Positions 7,215 through 15,297 of a stretch of DNA of 44,612 bases are shown in pieces (positions within the stretch are counted from its first letter, which is position 1; each line of letters starts with the position of its first letter). Origin of the DNA: Streptomyces longispororuber. Its GTDB lineage: Bacteria > Actinomycetota > Actinomycetes > Streptomycetales > Streptomycetaceae. The position numbers were made by a program, and so were the translations under genes. The stretch covers positions 1 through 44,612 of the forward strand of contig NZ_BNBT01000060.1 of assembly GCF_014656095.1 (NCBI RefSeq), written 5' to 3'. Below the pieces are notes generated by a model that searched no databases, had not been told where the DNA came from, and saw only the letters and a program-made list of their open reading frames with translations.

Positions 7215-8489
7215 TCAGGGGACGCTCCAGGAGGGCCTCGTGTTGAGCTCGGTGACGTCCGTGCCGGTGGTCCACCGGTACGCGTCCCGCAACTCCCCCA
7301 GCTCCTCCGCCGTCAGCACGTCCTCCACCCGCGCGAACCCGTCCGGCGCCCGCTCGGCCACGGCGGCCAGGTAGCGGTCGGCGGGCATGCGGCGGTTGGC
7401 CAGGACCAGGGCCGTGGTGGCCTCGCGGCGTACCTCCTCGTAGGCGCGCAGCCCCGCGACGCGGTCGGGGTCGGCCCGGGCCAGGCAGCGGGCCAGGACG
7501 CGGGCGTCCAGGACGGCCTGGGAGCCGCCGTTGGACCCCACGGGGTACATGGGGTGCGCGGCGTCGCCGAGGAGGGTGACCGGGCCCTTGCCCCACCACG
7601 GCAGCGGCTCGCGGTCGACCATGGGGTACTCCAGGATGCGGCGGGTCGCCGCGAAGAGCGCGGGCACGTCCAGGTCGCCGACGCGCCAGCCCGCGTAGTG
7701 GGGCAGGACGTCGGAGAGGCGCCCGCCCCGGTTCCAGTCGGCGGAGCCGGGACCGCTGCCGGGCTCCGGCGGGAACCGCACCTCGGCCACCCAGTTGAGC
7801 AGGGCGCGCCCCCGCAGCTCGGCCTCCCGGGAGATCGGGTAGACGACCAGCTTGGCCTGGGCGTTGCTGCCCGCCACGGCGACCGTGCGGCCACCGAGGA
7901 CCGGGTGCCACTCCGTCACCCCGCGCCACATGCGGATGCCGTTCCACAGCGGCGGCCCCTCGCCGGGGTGGAGGCGGGCGCGGACGCTGGAGTAGAGGCC
8001 GTCCGCGCCGACGAGCGCCCGCACCCGCACGGCGTGCTCGCGGCCCCGCGCCATGTCCCGCAGCACCACCCGCAGGGCCCTGCCGTCCTCCAGGAAGCGG
8101 ACGAACGCCGTACCGGTGACCACGGCCCGCTCCCCGAGCCGCCGCCGCACCGCGTCGAGCAGCAGCATCTGGAGTTCGCCGCGGTGGATGGAGTACTGCG
8201 GCCAGTGGTAGCCGAGCGCGCGGCCGCGCGGCTCGCCCCAGATGCGGTTGCCGTGCCGGTCGTAGTGGACCATCTCGGCGGTCTGTACGCCGGTCGCGGC
8301 GAGCGCGTCGCCGAGGCCCAGCTCGGTCAGCTCCCGCACCGCGTGCGGGAGGAGGTTGATGCCGACGCCGACGGGCCGCAGCGCGTCGACGGAGTCGACG
8401 ACGCGGACCTCGATGCCCGCCGCGTGCAGGCTCAGCGCGGCGGTGAGCCCGCCGATGCCCGCCCCCGCGACCAGTACGTCCACGGTCAT
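7215..8489 (-). CDS. FAD-dependent monooxygenase (PhzS/PHBH-like class A flavoprotein)
   Basis: This 424-residue oxygenase probably hydroxylates an aromatic or heteroaromatic compound using NAD(P)H. It has the Rossmann FAD motif GAGIGGLTAALSLHAAG at residues about 8-25 and the DG-type segment VGADGLYSSVR at about 160. The second FAD motif is TLLGDAAHPMYPVGSNGG at about 306-324. These place it in the salicylate/p-hydroxybenzoate hydroxylase fold. PhzS (phenazine) is the nearest family I can name, without certainty. Its ATG overlaps the upstream ABC ATPase stop by 4 bases, so it is the last gene of the transporter operon and probably acts on the imported substrate. The LLSFADPMV-like tail is unremarkable. 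Confidence 0.88.
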   Translation of the reverse strand: MTVDVLVAGAGIGGLTAALSLHAAGIEVRVVDSVDALRPVGVGINLLPHAVRELTELGLGDALAATGVQTAEMVHYDRHGNRIWGEPRGRALGYHWPQYSIHRGELQMLLLDAVRRRLGERAVVTGTAFVRFLEDGRALRVVLRDMARGREHAVRVRALVGADGLYSSVRARLHPGEGPPLWNGIRMWRGVTEWHPVLGGRTVAVAGSNAQAKLVVYPISREAELRGRALLNWVAEVRFPPEPGSGPGSADWNRGGRLSDVLPHYAGWRVGDLDVPALFAATRRILEYPMVDREPLPWWGKGPVTLLGDAAHPMYPVGSNGGSQAVLDARVLARCLARADPDRVAGLRAYEEVRREATTALVLANRRMPADRYLAAVAERAPDGFARVEDVLTAEELGELRDAYRWTTGTDVTELNTRPSWSVP

Positions 8490-9310
8490 GGCCGCCGCAC
8501 CGCCCGCCCGACCTCGGCCCGCAGCCGGACGAACTCCGGCAGGCCCCGGGTGGCGACCCGGTCGCGCGGCGCGGGCAGGTCCACCCGCAGGTCGCTGTGG
8601 ACGCGGCCGGGGGCGCCGGTGAGGACGACGACGCGGTCCCCGACGTACACGCTCTCGTCGATGTCATGGGTGACCAGGAGGATGGTCATGCGCCCCGGCG
8701 GCCGTTTCGCCGTGCCGCCCTCCCCCGCGGGGCCGCCCTCCCCCGCAGGGCCGCCCTCCCCCGCAGGGCCGCCCCGTACGGCCAGGAGCAGGTCCTCCAG
8801 GTCCTCCCGGGTCTGCGCGTCCACCGAGCCGAACGGCTCGTCCATCAGCAGCAGCGACGGCCGGTAGGCGAGCGCGCGGGCCAGGGCGACCCGCTGCTGC
8901 ATGCCGCCGGAGAGCTGCCACGGGTAGCGGCTCCCCGTGCCGTCGAGGCCGACCTGCGCGAGGGCCTTGGCCGCGCGGGCGCGCCGCTCGGCGCGGCCGA
9001 GGCCGTGGCGGCGCAGCGGCAGCGCGACGTTGTCGCGGACGGTCAGCCACGGGAAGAGGGAGCGGGTGTAGTCCTGGAAGACGACGGCCAGGTTGGGCGG
9101 CACCGCTCCCTCCACGGCCCGTCCCCCGACGGTGATCCGGCCCGCGCTGGGCCGCTGCAGGCCCGCCACGCACCGCAGCAGCGTGGACTTGCCGCAGCCG
9201 GACGGGCCGACGATGCTGACCAGTTCGCCGCCCTCGACACTGAGTTCGATGTCGTCGACGGCCTGGTGCCCGTCGTCGTAGCGGTGACTGAGCCCCGTGA
9301 TGTCCAACAT
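8486..9310 (-). CDS. ABC transporter ATPase (SsuB/TauB type) with a repeat-encoded insertion
   Basis: This 274-residue nucleotide-binding subunit has Walker A GPSGCGKST, a Q-loop in VFQDYTRSLFPW, the signature LSGGMQQR, Walker B LLLMDEPFGSVD and the H-loop VTHD. FPWLTVRDNV after the Q-loop is typical of the nitrate/sulfonate/taurine subfamily. I start at ATG 9310 (MLDITGLSHRY), which matches the family. About 28 residues (roughly 181-208) are inserted between the D-loop helix and the beta strand leading to the H-loop. They include three GGPAGE repeats encoded by 18-bp units at 8714-8767. The gene couples to the downstream monooxygenase by ATGA overlap. Confidence 0.92.
   Translation of the reverse strand: MLDITGLSHRYDDGHQAVDDIELSVEGGELVSIVGPSGCGKSTLLRCVAGLQRPSAGRITVGGRAVEGAVPPNLAVVFQDYTRSLFPWLTVRDNVALPLRRHGLGRAERRARAAKALAQVGLDGTGSRYPWQLSGGMQQRVALARALAYRPSLLLMDEPFGSVDAQTREDLEDLLLAVRGGPAGEGGPAGEGGPAGEGGTAKRPPGRMTILLVTHDIDESVYVGDRVVVLTGAPGRVHSDLRVDLPAPRDRVATRGLPEFVRLRAEVGRAVRRP
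8714..8767. repeat. Three 18-bp direct repeats inside the ABC ATPase gene
   Basis: Three contiguous copies of GCCGCCCTCCCCCGCRGG (8714-8731, 8732-8749, 8750-8767) keep the reading frame and encode GGPAGE three times. Copies two and three are identical. Such a unit can change copy number by slippage without breaking the frame. Confidence 0.9.
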
Positions 9311-9333
9311 GCCCTGTGTCCCCCTGTGCCCTC

Positions 9334-9356
9334 GGCACCGACGGCCCGCCGGTGCC
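9334..9356. other. Short hairpin in the 149-base gap between permease and ATPase genes
   Basis: GGCACCG (9334-9340) pairs with CGGTGCC (9350-9356) around 9 bases. It lies shortly before the ATPase start in the only large gap of the operon. It could modulate transcript processing or polarity, but this is weak evidence. Confidence 0.35.
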
Positions 9357-9459
9357 AACTAGCGCGTGGTCTATGTGCATTGAGTGCTCCCGTGCTCCAG
9401 GCGTTCCCGCCGCTCCGGGTGAACCGGTGGTGCGGGGGAACGGCGGGCGCCCCCGCGCC

Positions 9460-10221
9460 CTAGGTCCGTGTGCGCCGGGCGCCCCGGTGCCAGGCGAGTA
9501 CCGTCCGCTCCACGAGCAGGAAGAGTCCGTTGAGTACGCAGCCGACGGCGCCGAGCAGCAGGATGCCCGCCCACAGCCGGTCGGGGCGGAACTCCCGCTC
9601 GGCCGCGTTGAGCCGGGCGCCGATGCCGTCGCCCGACCCCATCAGCTCGGCGATGACCATGAGGATCAGCGCGAAGCCGAGCGCCACGCGCAGCCCCGCG
9701 AAGATCTTCGGCGCGGCGGCGGGCAGCACGACGTACCGCAGCCGGGCCGCCCCGCCGATGCCGAAGGCGCGGGCCGTGTCGAGCTGCACCGGCTCCACGG
9801 ACCGCACGCCGTCGGCGGTGTTGAGCAGCACGGGCCAGACGACGCCGAAGACGATGGTCGCGAGCTGCATCGAGGTGCCGAGCCCGAAGACGACCATGAA
9901 CAGCGGGATGAGCGTGGGCGGCGGCACCGCACGGCCGAACTGGAGCACCGGGTCGAGGACGTGGTACGCCACCCGCGACAGGCCGATGCCCACGCCGACG
10001 GCGATGCCCACGGCGCCCGCGAGCGCCCAGCCGAGCAGCAGCCGGCCGAGGCTGGGCGCGAGGGCGTCGAGGGCGGGGTCGTCGAGCAGGGTGCGCACGA
10101 TCCGGCCGGGCGGCGGGAAGTAGATGTCCTCCGCCCGCCGCGCGGCCACCTCCCAGGCGACGACGAGCACGGCGAGCAGCCAGCCCCGCAGCAGCAGGAA
10201 CCGTACGGCGCGGGCGGCCAT
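9460..10221 (-). CDS. ABC transporter permease (SsuC/TauC type) 1
   Basis: This 253-residue membrane subunit has about six membrane segments, starting at residues 6-22 (RFLLLRGWLLAVLVVAWEV). The segment FPPPGRIVRTLLDD after the first helix is a hallmark of the nitrate/sulfonate permease family. The cytoplasmic EAA-like loop is TARAFGIGGAARLRYVVLPAAAPKIFAGL. Its ATG shares one base with the stop of the upstream permease (TGATG). It presumably forms a heterodimer with that permease. Confidence 0.92.
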   Translation of the reverse strand: MAARAVRFLLLRGWLLAVLVVAWEVAARRAEDIYFPPPGRIVRTLLDDPALDALAPSLGRLLLGWALAGAVGIAVGVGIGLSRVAYHVLDPVLQFGRAVPPPTLIPLFMVVFGLGTSMQLATIVFGVVWPVLLNTADGVRSVEPVQLDTARAFGIGGAARLRYVVLPAAAPKIFAGLRVALGFALILMVIAELMGSGDGIGARLNAAEREFRPDRLWAGILLLGAVGCVLNGLFLLVERTVLAWHRGARRTRT

Positions 10222-11090
10222 CACCCGCCCCGTCCCGCGGCCGCGCGGGCGCTGTGCGGGAAGGCGAGCCGCCCGGCCCCCACGAGCACCGCGTTCGCGG
10301 CCGTGCCCAGGGCCCCGGCCCAGACGGCGCCCGCCACCATCAGGTCCGGCCGCCCGCCGCCGGACTGCGTCTGGAGCAGATACACGCCGAGCCCGGAGTC
10401 GCCCCCGGCCCGCAGCTCCGCGCTGACGGCCACGATCAGCCCCACGGACGCGGCGATCCGCACCCCGGTGAGCACGAAGGGGCCCGCGCTCGGCAGCGAC
10501 ACCCGGACGAGCACGGCCGGCGCCCCGAAGCCGAAGGCGCGCAGGGTCTCCTTGGCGACGGGGTCGACGTCGCGCAGCCCGTACAGCGTGTTGAGGAGGA
10601 TCGGCCACAGCGCGGCGTAGCAGACGAGGGACCGCTCGACGCGGACCGGCTCGGCGAACACCAGGATCGCCAGCGGGATCAGCGCGACGGACGGCACGGG
10701 CCGGGCCAGTTCGACGACGGCGAGGCCCGCCCGGTCCAGCCACGGCAGCGAGCCGAGCAGCAGCCCGGCAGGGACGGCGAGGGCGACGGCGAGCGCGAGC
10801 CCGCCGAGCCAGGCGGAGACGGTGGTGCCGAGGTGGCCGAGGAAGCCGTCGTCGACGGCCATCCCGGCGGCGCGGGCCAGCACGGAGGTGGCGGGCGGCA
10901 GGGCGTCGTCGTCGACGGCTCCGCCGCGGGCGAGGAGTTCCAGGACCAGCACCGCCCCGCCGGCGCCGAGCGCCCCGAGCAGGGCGCGCCCCCAGCGGCG
11001 GGAGACCAGCGCGCCGGGGCGCAGGAGGGCGCGCGCGGGCGCCCGGGGCTCCGGCCCCGGACCCGCCCCGGCGCGCGCCGGCCCCGTCAC
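10221..11090 (-). CDS. ABC transporter permease (SsuC/TauC type) 2
   Basis: This 289-residue membrane subunit has a Pro/Arg-rich N-terminus of about 35 residues, then about six membrane segments (first at about 38-54, LGALGAGGAVLVLELLA). The LPPATSVLARAAGM segment and the EAA-like loop ETLRAFGFGAPAVLVRVSLP place it in the same family as permease 1. It is clearly diverged from it. The start is a GTG at 11090, 24 bases after the stop of the binding-protein gene, with GAGGGC upstream. A few alternative GTGs lie nearby. Confidence 0.9.
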   Translation of the reverse strand: MTGPARAGAGPGPEPRAPARALLRPGALVSRRWGRALLGALGAGGAVLVLELLARGGAVDDDALPPATSVLARAAGMAVDDGFLGHLGTTVSAWLGGLALAVALAVPAGLLLGSLPWLDRAGLAVVELARPVPSVALIPLAILVFAEPVRVERSLVCYAALWPILLNTLYGLRDVDPVAKETLRAFGFGAPAVLVRVSLPSAGPFVLTGVRIAASVGLIVAVSAELRAGGDSGLGVYLLQTQSGGGRPDLMVAGAVWAGALGTAANAVLVGAGRLAFPHSARAAAGRGG

Positions 11091-11114
11091 CGCACCGCCC
11101 TCACTCCCCCTCGG

Positions 11115-12125
11115 TCACGGGCCCGGCCGCACCAGCAGCGGCTCCACGTCGACGTTCCGTTCCAGGTAGCCGAACTCCCGCATGAGCTGCACCACGCGGC
11201 GCAGCCGGGCCGGGTCCAGGGCGACGGGGTAGCCGCCGAGGCTGAGCCGGTCCGCCTGCTCGGGGGTGATGCGGGTGTAGTCGGGGAGCGTGCGCACGAC
11301 CGTCGCGCGGCGGGCCGCCTGCTTCTGGGCGCGGGCCATGGCCCGCTGGAAGGCCGCCACGGTCTGCGGGTGCTTCTTCGCGAAGGCCGCCGTCGTGGCG
11401 TACCCGGCGATCGGGAAGCCCGCGGTCGGCGGCCTGCCGAGGTCGGCGACGACGCGGCCGGCGCCGGACTCCTCGATCGCGCTGACGAACGGCTCGACGG
11501 CCTGCACGGCGTCGACGCTCCCCGACGTCAGGGCGGTCTCCATGGCGGGCATGTCCACCTCGGCGAAGTCGCCGTCGTCGAAGGTGACGCCCTCCGCCTT
11601 GCCCGCCTTCTGCACGAGCAGGGCGCTGATGTTCCGCTTCGTGTTGACGCCGATCTTCTTGCCGTCCAGGTCCTTCAGCGTCCGCGCCGGCGAGTCCTTG
11701 GGGACGAGGACCGCGTGGGTGCGGGGCGCGGAGGCGAAGGCGTCGGAGACGAACCGCACGTCCACCGCCTTGTTGGCGTGCGCGAGGAAGTAGGAGACGT
11801 AGTTGCCGAAGGAGATGTCGAGGGCGCCCGCGCGCAGCCGGTTCACCGACTCGGCGCCACCGCTGAGCGTCGTCGTGCGGACGGTGAGCCCCTCGGCCTT
11901 GAAGAAGCCCTTGTCCATCGCGAGCTGGAGCGGCGCGGTGTCGGCGACGGGCATGGTGCCGACGGTGATCCGCGTCTTCTCCGGGCCCCGGCCGTCCGCG
12001 CCGCCCCCGTCGGCGCCGTCGCCGGAGCCGCCGCAGCCGGTCGTGGTGGCCGCCAGCAGGGCCAGGACGGGCAGCACCGTCCGCGGGGGCGACCCCCGTA
12101 ACCGGCCCCGTGCTCCCCGTGCCAT
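11115..12125 (-). CDS. NMT1/SsuA-type ABC substrate-binding protein, probable lipoprotein
   Basis: This is a 336-residue secreted solute receptor and the first gene of the five-gene operon. A basic N-terminus and a hydrophobic stretch (TVLPVLALLAATTTGC) lead to a lipobox-like TTGC at about residue 31, followed by a Gly/Asp-rich linker. The mature part begins TRITVGTMPVADTAPLQLAMDKGFFKAEGL and contains the family pattern RAGALDISFGNYVSYFLAHANK. I prefer ATG 12125 because GGAAG lies 9 bases upstream; a GTG at 12131 adds two residues. NMT1 families carry nitrate, sulfonates, thiamine precursors or aromatics. The linked flavin monooxygenase argues for an oxidisable organic substrate, which is inference. 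Confidence 0.9.
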   Translation of the reverse strand: MARGARGRLRGSPPRTVLPVLALLAATTTGCGGSGDGADGGGADGRGPEKTRITVGTMPVADTAPLQLAMDKGFFKAEGLTVRTTTLSGGAESVNRLRAGALDISFGNYVSYFLAHANKAVDVRFVSDAFASAPRTHAVLVPKDSPARTLKDLDGKKIGVNTKRNISALLVQKAGKAEGVTFDDGDFAEVDMPAMETALTSGSVDAVQAVEPFVSAIEESGAGRVVADLGRPPTAGFPIAGYATTAAFAKKHPQTVAAFQRAMARAQKQAARRATVVRTLPDYTRITPEQADRLSLGGYPVALDPARLRRVVQLMREFGYLERNVDVEPLLVRPGP

Positions 12126-12315
12126 ATACACCCGCTTCCGCCCGTCCCCGCCACCGCCCGGACCGCCCGTGCGGCGCCCCGGGCCTGTGCCGACGCGCGG
12201 ATGCTAGCCGCAGGGCGGGCCGGGGACAATGGGCCCCGGGCACGCCGTGGTCCCGCATGGAAGGATGGCGGGACACATCACGGAAACGTCGCAAGTCGCA
12301 CCGAGGAGATGACGC

Positions 12316-14892
12316 GTGCCCGGCACCAATCTGACCCGCGAAGAGGCGCAGCAGCGGGCGAAGCTGCTCACCGTTGACTCGTACGAGATCGATCTCGACC
12401 TCTCCGGAGCGCAGGAGGGCGGCACGTTCCGGTCGGTGACCACCGTGCGCTTCGACAGCGCCGAGGCGGACGCCGAGACGTTCGTCGACCTGGTCGCCCC
12501 CGCCGTCCACGAGGTGGTCCTGAACGGCCACGCGCTGGAGGTCGCCGCGGTCTTCCGCGACGCGCGCATCGCCCTGCGGCACCTGCGCGAGGGCCGCAAC
12601 GAGCTGCGGGTCGTCGCCGACTGCGAGTACACCAACAGCGGCGAGGGCCTGCACCGCTTCGTCGACCCGGTGGACCAGCAGGCGTACCTGTACACGCAGT
12701 TCGAGGTGCCGGACGCGCGCCGCGTCTTCGCCTCGTTCGAGCAGCCGGACCTGAAGGCGACGTTCCAGTTCACCGTGAAGGCGCCGAGCGGCTGGACGGT
12801 GATCTCCAACTCGCCCACGCCGGAGCCCTCGGGCCCGGGGGGCGACGTGTGGGTCTTCGCGCCGACGCCGCGCATCTCCACGTACGTCACCGCCCTGATC
12901 GTCGGCCCGTACCACGCGGTGCACTCCTCGTACGAGAAGGACGGGCAGAGCGTGCCGCTCGGCATCTACTGCCGTCCCTCGCTCGCCGAGTACCTCGACG
13001 CCGACGCGATCTTCGAGGTCACGCGGCAGGGCTTCGACTGGTTCCAGGAGAAGTTCGACTACGCGTACCCCTTCGCGAAGTACGACCAGCTCTTCGTGCC
13101 GGAGTTCAACGCGGGCGCGATGGAGAACGCGGGCGCGGTGACCATCCGCGACCAGTACGTCTTCCGGTCGAAGGTGACGGACGCGGCGTACGAGGTGCGC
13201 GCCGAGACCATCCTGCACGAGCTGGCCCACATGTGGTTCGGCGACCTGGTGACGATGGAGTGGTGGAACGACCTGTGGCTGAACGAGTCGTTCGCCACCT
13301 ACACCTCCATCGCCTGCCAGGCGTACGCGCCCGGCTCGCGCTGGCCGCACTCCTGGACGACGTTCGCCAACTCCATGAAGACCTGGGCGTACCGGCAGGA
13401 CCAGTTGCCGTCCACGCACCCGATCATGGCGGACATCCGCGACCTGGACGACGTGCTCGTCAACTTCGACGGCATCACCTACGCCAAGGGCGCGAGCGTG
13501 CTCAAGCAGCTCGTGGCGTACGTCGGCATGGACGCCTTCTTCAGCGGGGTGCAGGCCTACTTCAAGCGGCACGCCTTCGGCAACACGCGCCTGAGCGACC
13601 TGCTCGGCGCGCTTGAGGAGACCAGCGGCCGGGACCTCGGCACCTGGGCGGAGAAGTGGCTGCGCACGGCGGGCATCAACGTGCTGCGCCCGGTGGTGGA
13701 CGTCGACGCGGCCGGCGTCATCACGTCCTTCGCCGTGAAGCAGGAGGCCCCGGCGCTGCCCACGGGCGCCACGGGTGAGCCGACGCTGCGGCCGCACCGC
13801 ATCGCCATCGGCCTGTACGACCTCGACGCCGCCACCGGCAAGCTGGTGCGCACCGACCGGGTCGAGCTGGACGTCGACGGCGAGCTGACGGCCGTCGAGG
13901 CGCTGGTGGGCCGGGCCCGCCCGGCGGTGATCCTGCTCAACGACGACGACCTGTCGTACGCGAAGGTCCGCCTGGACGCCGAGTCCCTGGCCTTCGTCAC
14001 CGCGCACCTGGGCGACTTCGAGGAGTCGCTGCCGCGGGCGCTGTGCTGGGCGTCGGCCTGGGACATGACCCGCGACGCGGAGCTGCCGACGCGGGAGTAC
14101 CTGGCGCTCGTGCTGTCCGGCATCGCCAAGGAGTCCGACATCGGCGTCGTGCAGTCCCTGCACCGCCAGGTGAAGCTCGCCCTCGACCTGTACGCCGACC
14201 CGGCCCGCCGGGACGCGCTCCTCGCGCAGTGGTCCGAGGCCACGCTGGCCCACCTGCGCACGGCCGAGCCGGGCAGCGACCACCAGCTCGCCTGGGCGCG
14301 GGCGTTCGCCGCGGCGGCCCGTACGCCGGAGCAGCTCGACCTCCTGGAGGCCCTCCTGGAGGGCACCCGGACCATCGAGGGCCTGGCCGTGGACACGGAG
14401 CTGCGCTGGGCGCTCGTCGGGCGCCTCGCGGCGGTCGGCCGCTACGACGAGGCGGAGATCGCCGCCGAGTACGAGCGCGACCGCACGGCGGCGGGCGAGC
14501 GGCACGCGGCCGCCGCGCGGGCCGCGCGGCCGACCCCCGAGGCCAAGGCCGAGGCCTGGGCGTCGGTCGTCGAGTCCGACAAGCTGCCCAACGCCGTGCA
14601 GGAGGCGGTCATCTCGGGCTTCGTCCAGACCGAGCAGCGGGAGCTGCTCGCGCCCTACACCGAGAAGTACTTCGCCGCGGTGAAGGACGTGTGGGAGTCG
14701 CGGTCGCACGAGATGGCGCAGCAGGTCGCGGTGGGGCTGTACCCGGCGGTGCAGGTGTCCGCGGCGACGCTGGAGGCCACCGACGCGTGGCTCGCGTCGG
14801 CTGCGCCGACGCCGGCCCTTCGGCGGCTGGTCGGCGAGGCCCGGGCCGGGGTCGAACGCGCCCTGCGGGCGCAGGCCGCCGACCGGGGCTGA
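12316..14892 (+). CDS. pepN: Aminopeptidase N (M1 family zinc metallopeptidase)
   Basis: This 858-residue cytosolic aminopeptidase removes N-terminal residues from peptides. The M1 exopeptidase motif GAMEN is at residues 267-271. The zinc site HELAH is at 301-305, with the third ligand Glu324 in WLNE 18 residues later. The C-terminal half is the ERAP1-like helical domain found in actinobacterial PepN. The GTG start at 12316 has GAGGAG 7 bases upstream. There is no signal peptide. The gene is monocistronic, divergent from the ABC operon across 190 bases, and followed by a repeat-derived hairpin. Confidence 0.97.
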   Translation: MPGTNLTREEAQQRAKLLTVDSYEIDLDLSGAQEGGTFRSVTTVRFDSAEADAETFVDLVAPAVHEVVLNGHALEVAAVFRDARIALRHLREGRNELRVVADCEYTNSGEGLHRFVDPVDQQAYLYTQFEVPDARRVFASFEQPDLKATFQFTVKAPSGWTVISNSPTPEPSGPGGDVWVFAPTPRISTYVTALIVGPYHAVHSSYEKDGQSVPLGIYCRPSLAEYLDADAIFEVTRQGFDWFQEKFDYAYPFAKYDQLFVPEFNAGAMENAGAVTIRDQYVFRSKVTDAAYEVRAETILHELAHMWFGDLVTMEWWNDLWLNESFATYTSIACQAYAPGSRWPHSWTTFANSMKTWAYRQDQLPSTHPIMADIRDLDDVLVNFDGITYAKGASVLKQLVAYVGMDAFFSGVQAYFKRHAFGNTRLSDLLGALEETSGRDLGTWAEKWLRTAGINVLRPVVDVDAAGVITSFAVKQEAPALPTGATGEPTLRPHRIAIGLYDLDAATGKLVRTDRVELDVDGELTAVEALVGRARPAVILLNDDDLSYAKVRLDAESLAFVTAHLGDFEESLPRALCWASAWDMTRDAELPTREYLALVLSGIAKESDIGVVQSLHRQVKLALDLYADPARRDALLAQWSEATLAHLRTAEPGSDHQLAWARAFAAAARTPEQLDLLEALLEGTRTIEGLAVDTELRWALVGRLAAVGRYDEAEIAAEYERDRTAAGERHAAAARAARPTPEAKAEAWASVVESDKLPNAVQEAVISGFVQTEQRELLAPYTEKYFAAVKDVWESRSHEMAQQVAVGLYPAVQVSAATLEATDAWLASAAPTPALRRLVGEARAGVERALRAQAADRG

Positions 14893-14904
14893 CGCCGCCG
14901 CTTC

Positions 14905-15250
14905 CCCCTGCGGGTGGGTGGGCCTCTTCCGCCGCTACCGCGGCGGTGCTTCCCACCCACCCGCCCACGACCACCCGGCTTCGCCCGCCCAGCCTGTCCG
15001 CTGTGGGCAATCGCCCTCCAGGTGAGTGGGCCGTTCCCGCCGCTGCCGCGGCGGTGCTTCCCACCCACCCGCCCATGACCACCCGGCTTCGCCCGCCCAG
15101 CCTGTCCGCTGTGGGCAATCGTCCCGCTGGGCGGGTGGGCCGTTCCCGCCGCTGCCGCGGCGGACTTTCCCACCCACCCGCCCATGACCACCCGGCTTCG
15201 CCCGCCCGGCCTGTCCGCTGTGGGCAATCGTCCCGCTGGGCGGGACGGGT
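14905..15250. repeat. Three-copy 108-bp tandem repeat between convergent pepN and lysR
   Basis: The segment TTCCCACCCACCCGCCC starts at 14950, 15058 and 15167. After each copy come a CACCCGGCTTCGCCCGCCC stretch and a TGTCCGCTGTGGGCAATCG stretch, giving periods of 108 and 109 bases. Each unit contains an inverted repeat centred on CCGCCGCTRCCGCGGCGG. Each also carries a run of four GGG tracts on the minus strand. Copies are about 90% alike. It fills the 14893-15297 gap. I see no gene in it. Confidence 0.85.
14910..14964 (+). terminator. Large hairpin after pepN (first unit of the repeat array)
   Basis: GCGGGTGGGTGGG (14910-14922) pairs perfectly with CCCACCCACCCGC (14952-14964). An inner stem CCGCCGC/GCGGCGG is closed by a 4-base TACC loop. 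It begins 18 bases after the pepN stop and is a likely transcription stop, although it has no T-tract. Confidence 0.55.
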
Positions 15251-15297
15251 GGGCACAGCGCCCAGGTGCCGCCCGGCTGTTCGCAGGGGGCCGGGGT

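Noticed and set aside
6775..7374. Open frames of 150-200 codons in the 6.65-7.2 kb gap
   Set aside because: They are Gly/Arg/Pro-rich translations of G-tract repeats, without ribosome-binding sites or third-position bias, and some run antisense into the monooxygenase gene.
11101..14709. A very long open frame (about 1200 codons) on the minus strand, antisense to pepN
   Set aside because: It is a product of high GC content and mirrors pepN codons. Its translation is Arg/Gly/Ala-rich with no domain, while pepN on the plus strand has full M1 motifs.
14905..15250. CRISPR array
   Set aside because: Only three units of about 108 bases that are repeated along their whole length, with no unique spacers and no cas genes nearby.
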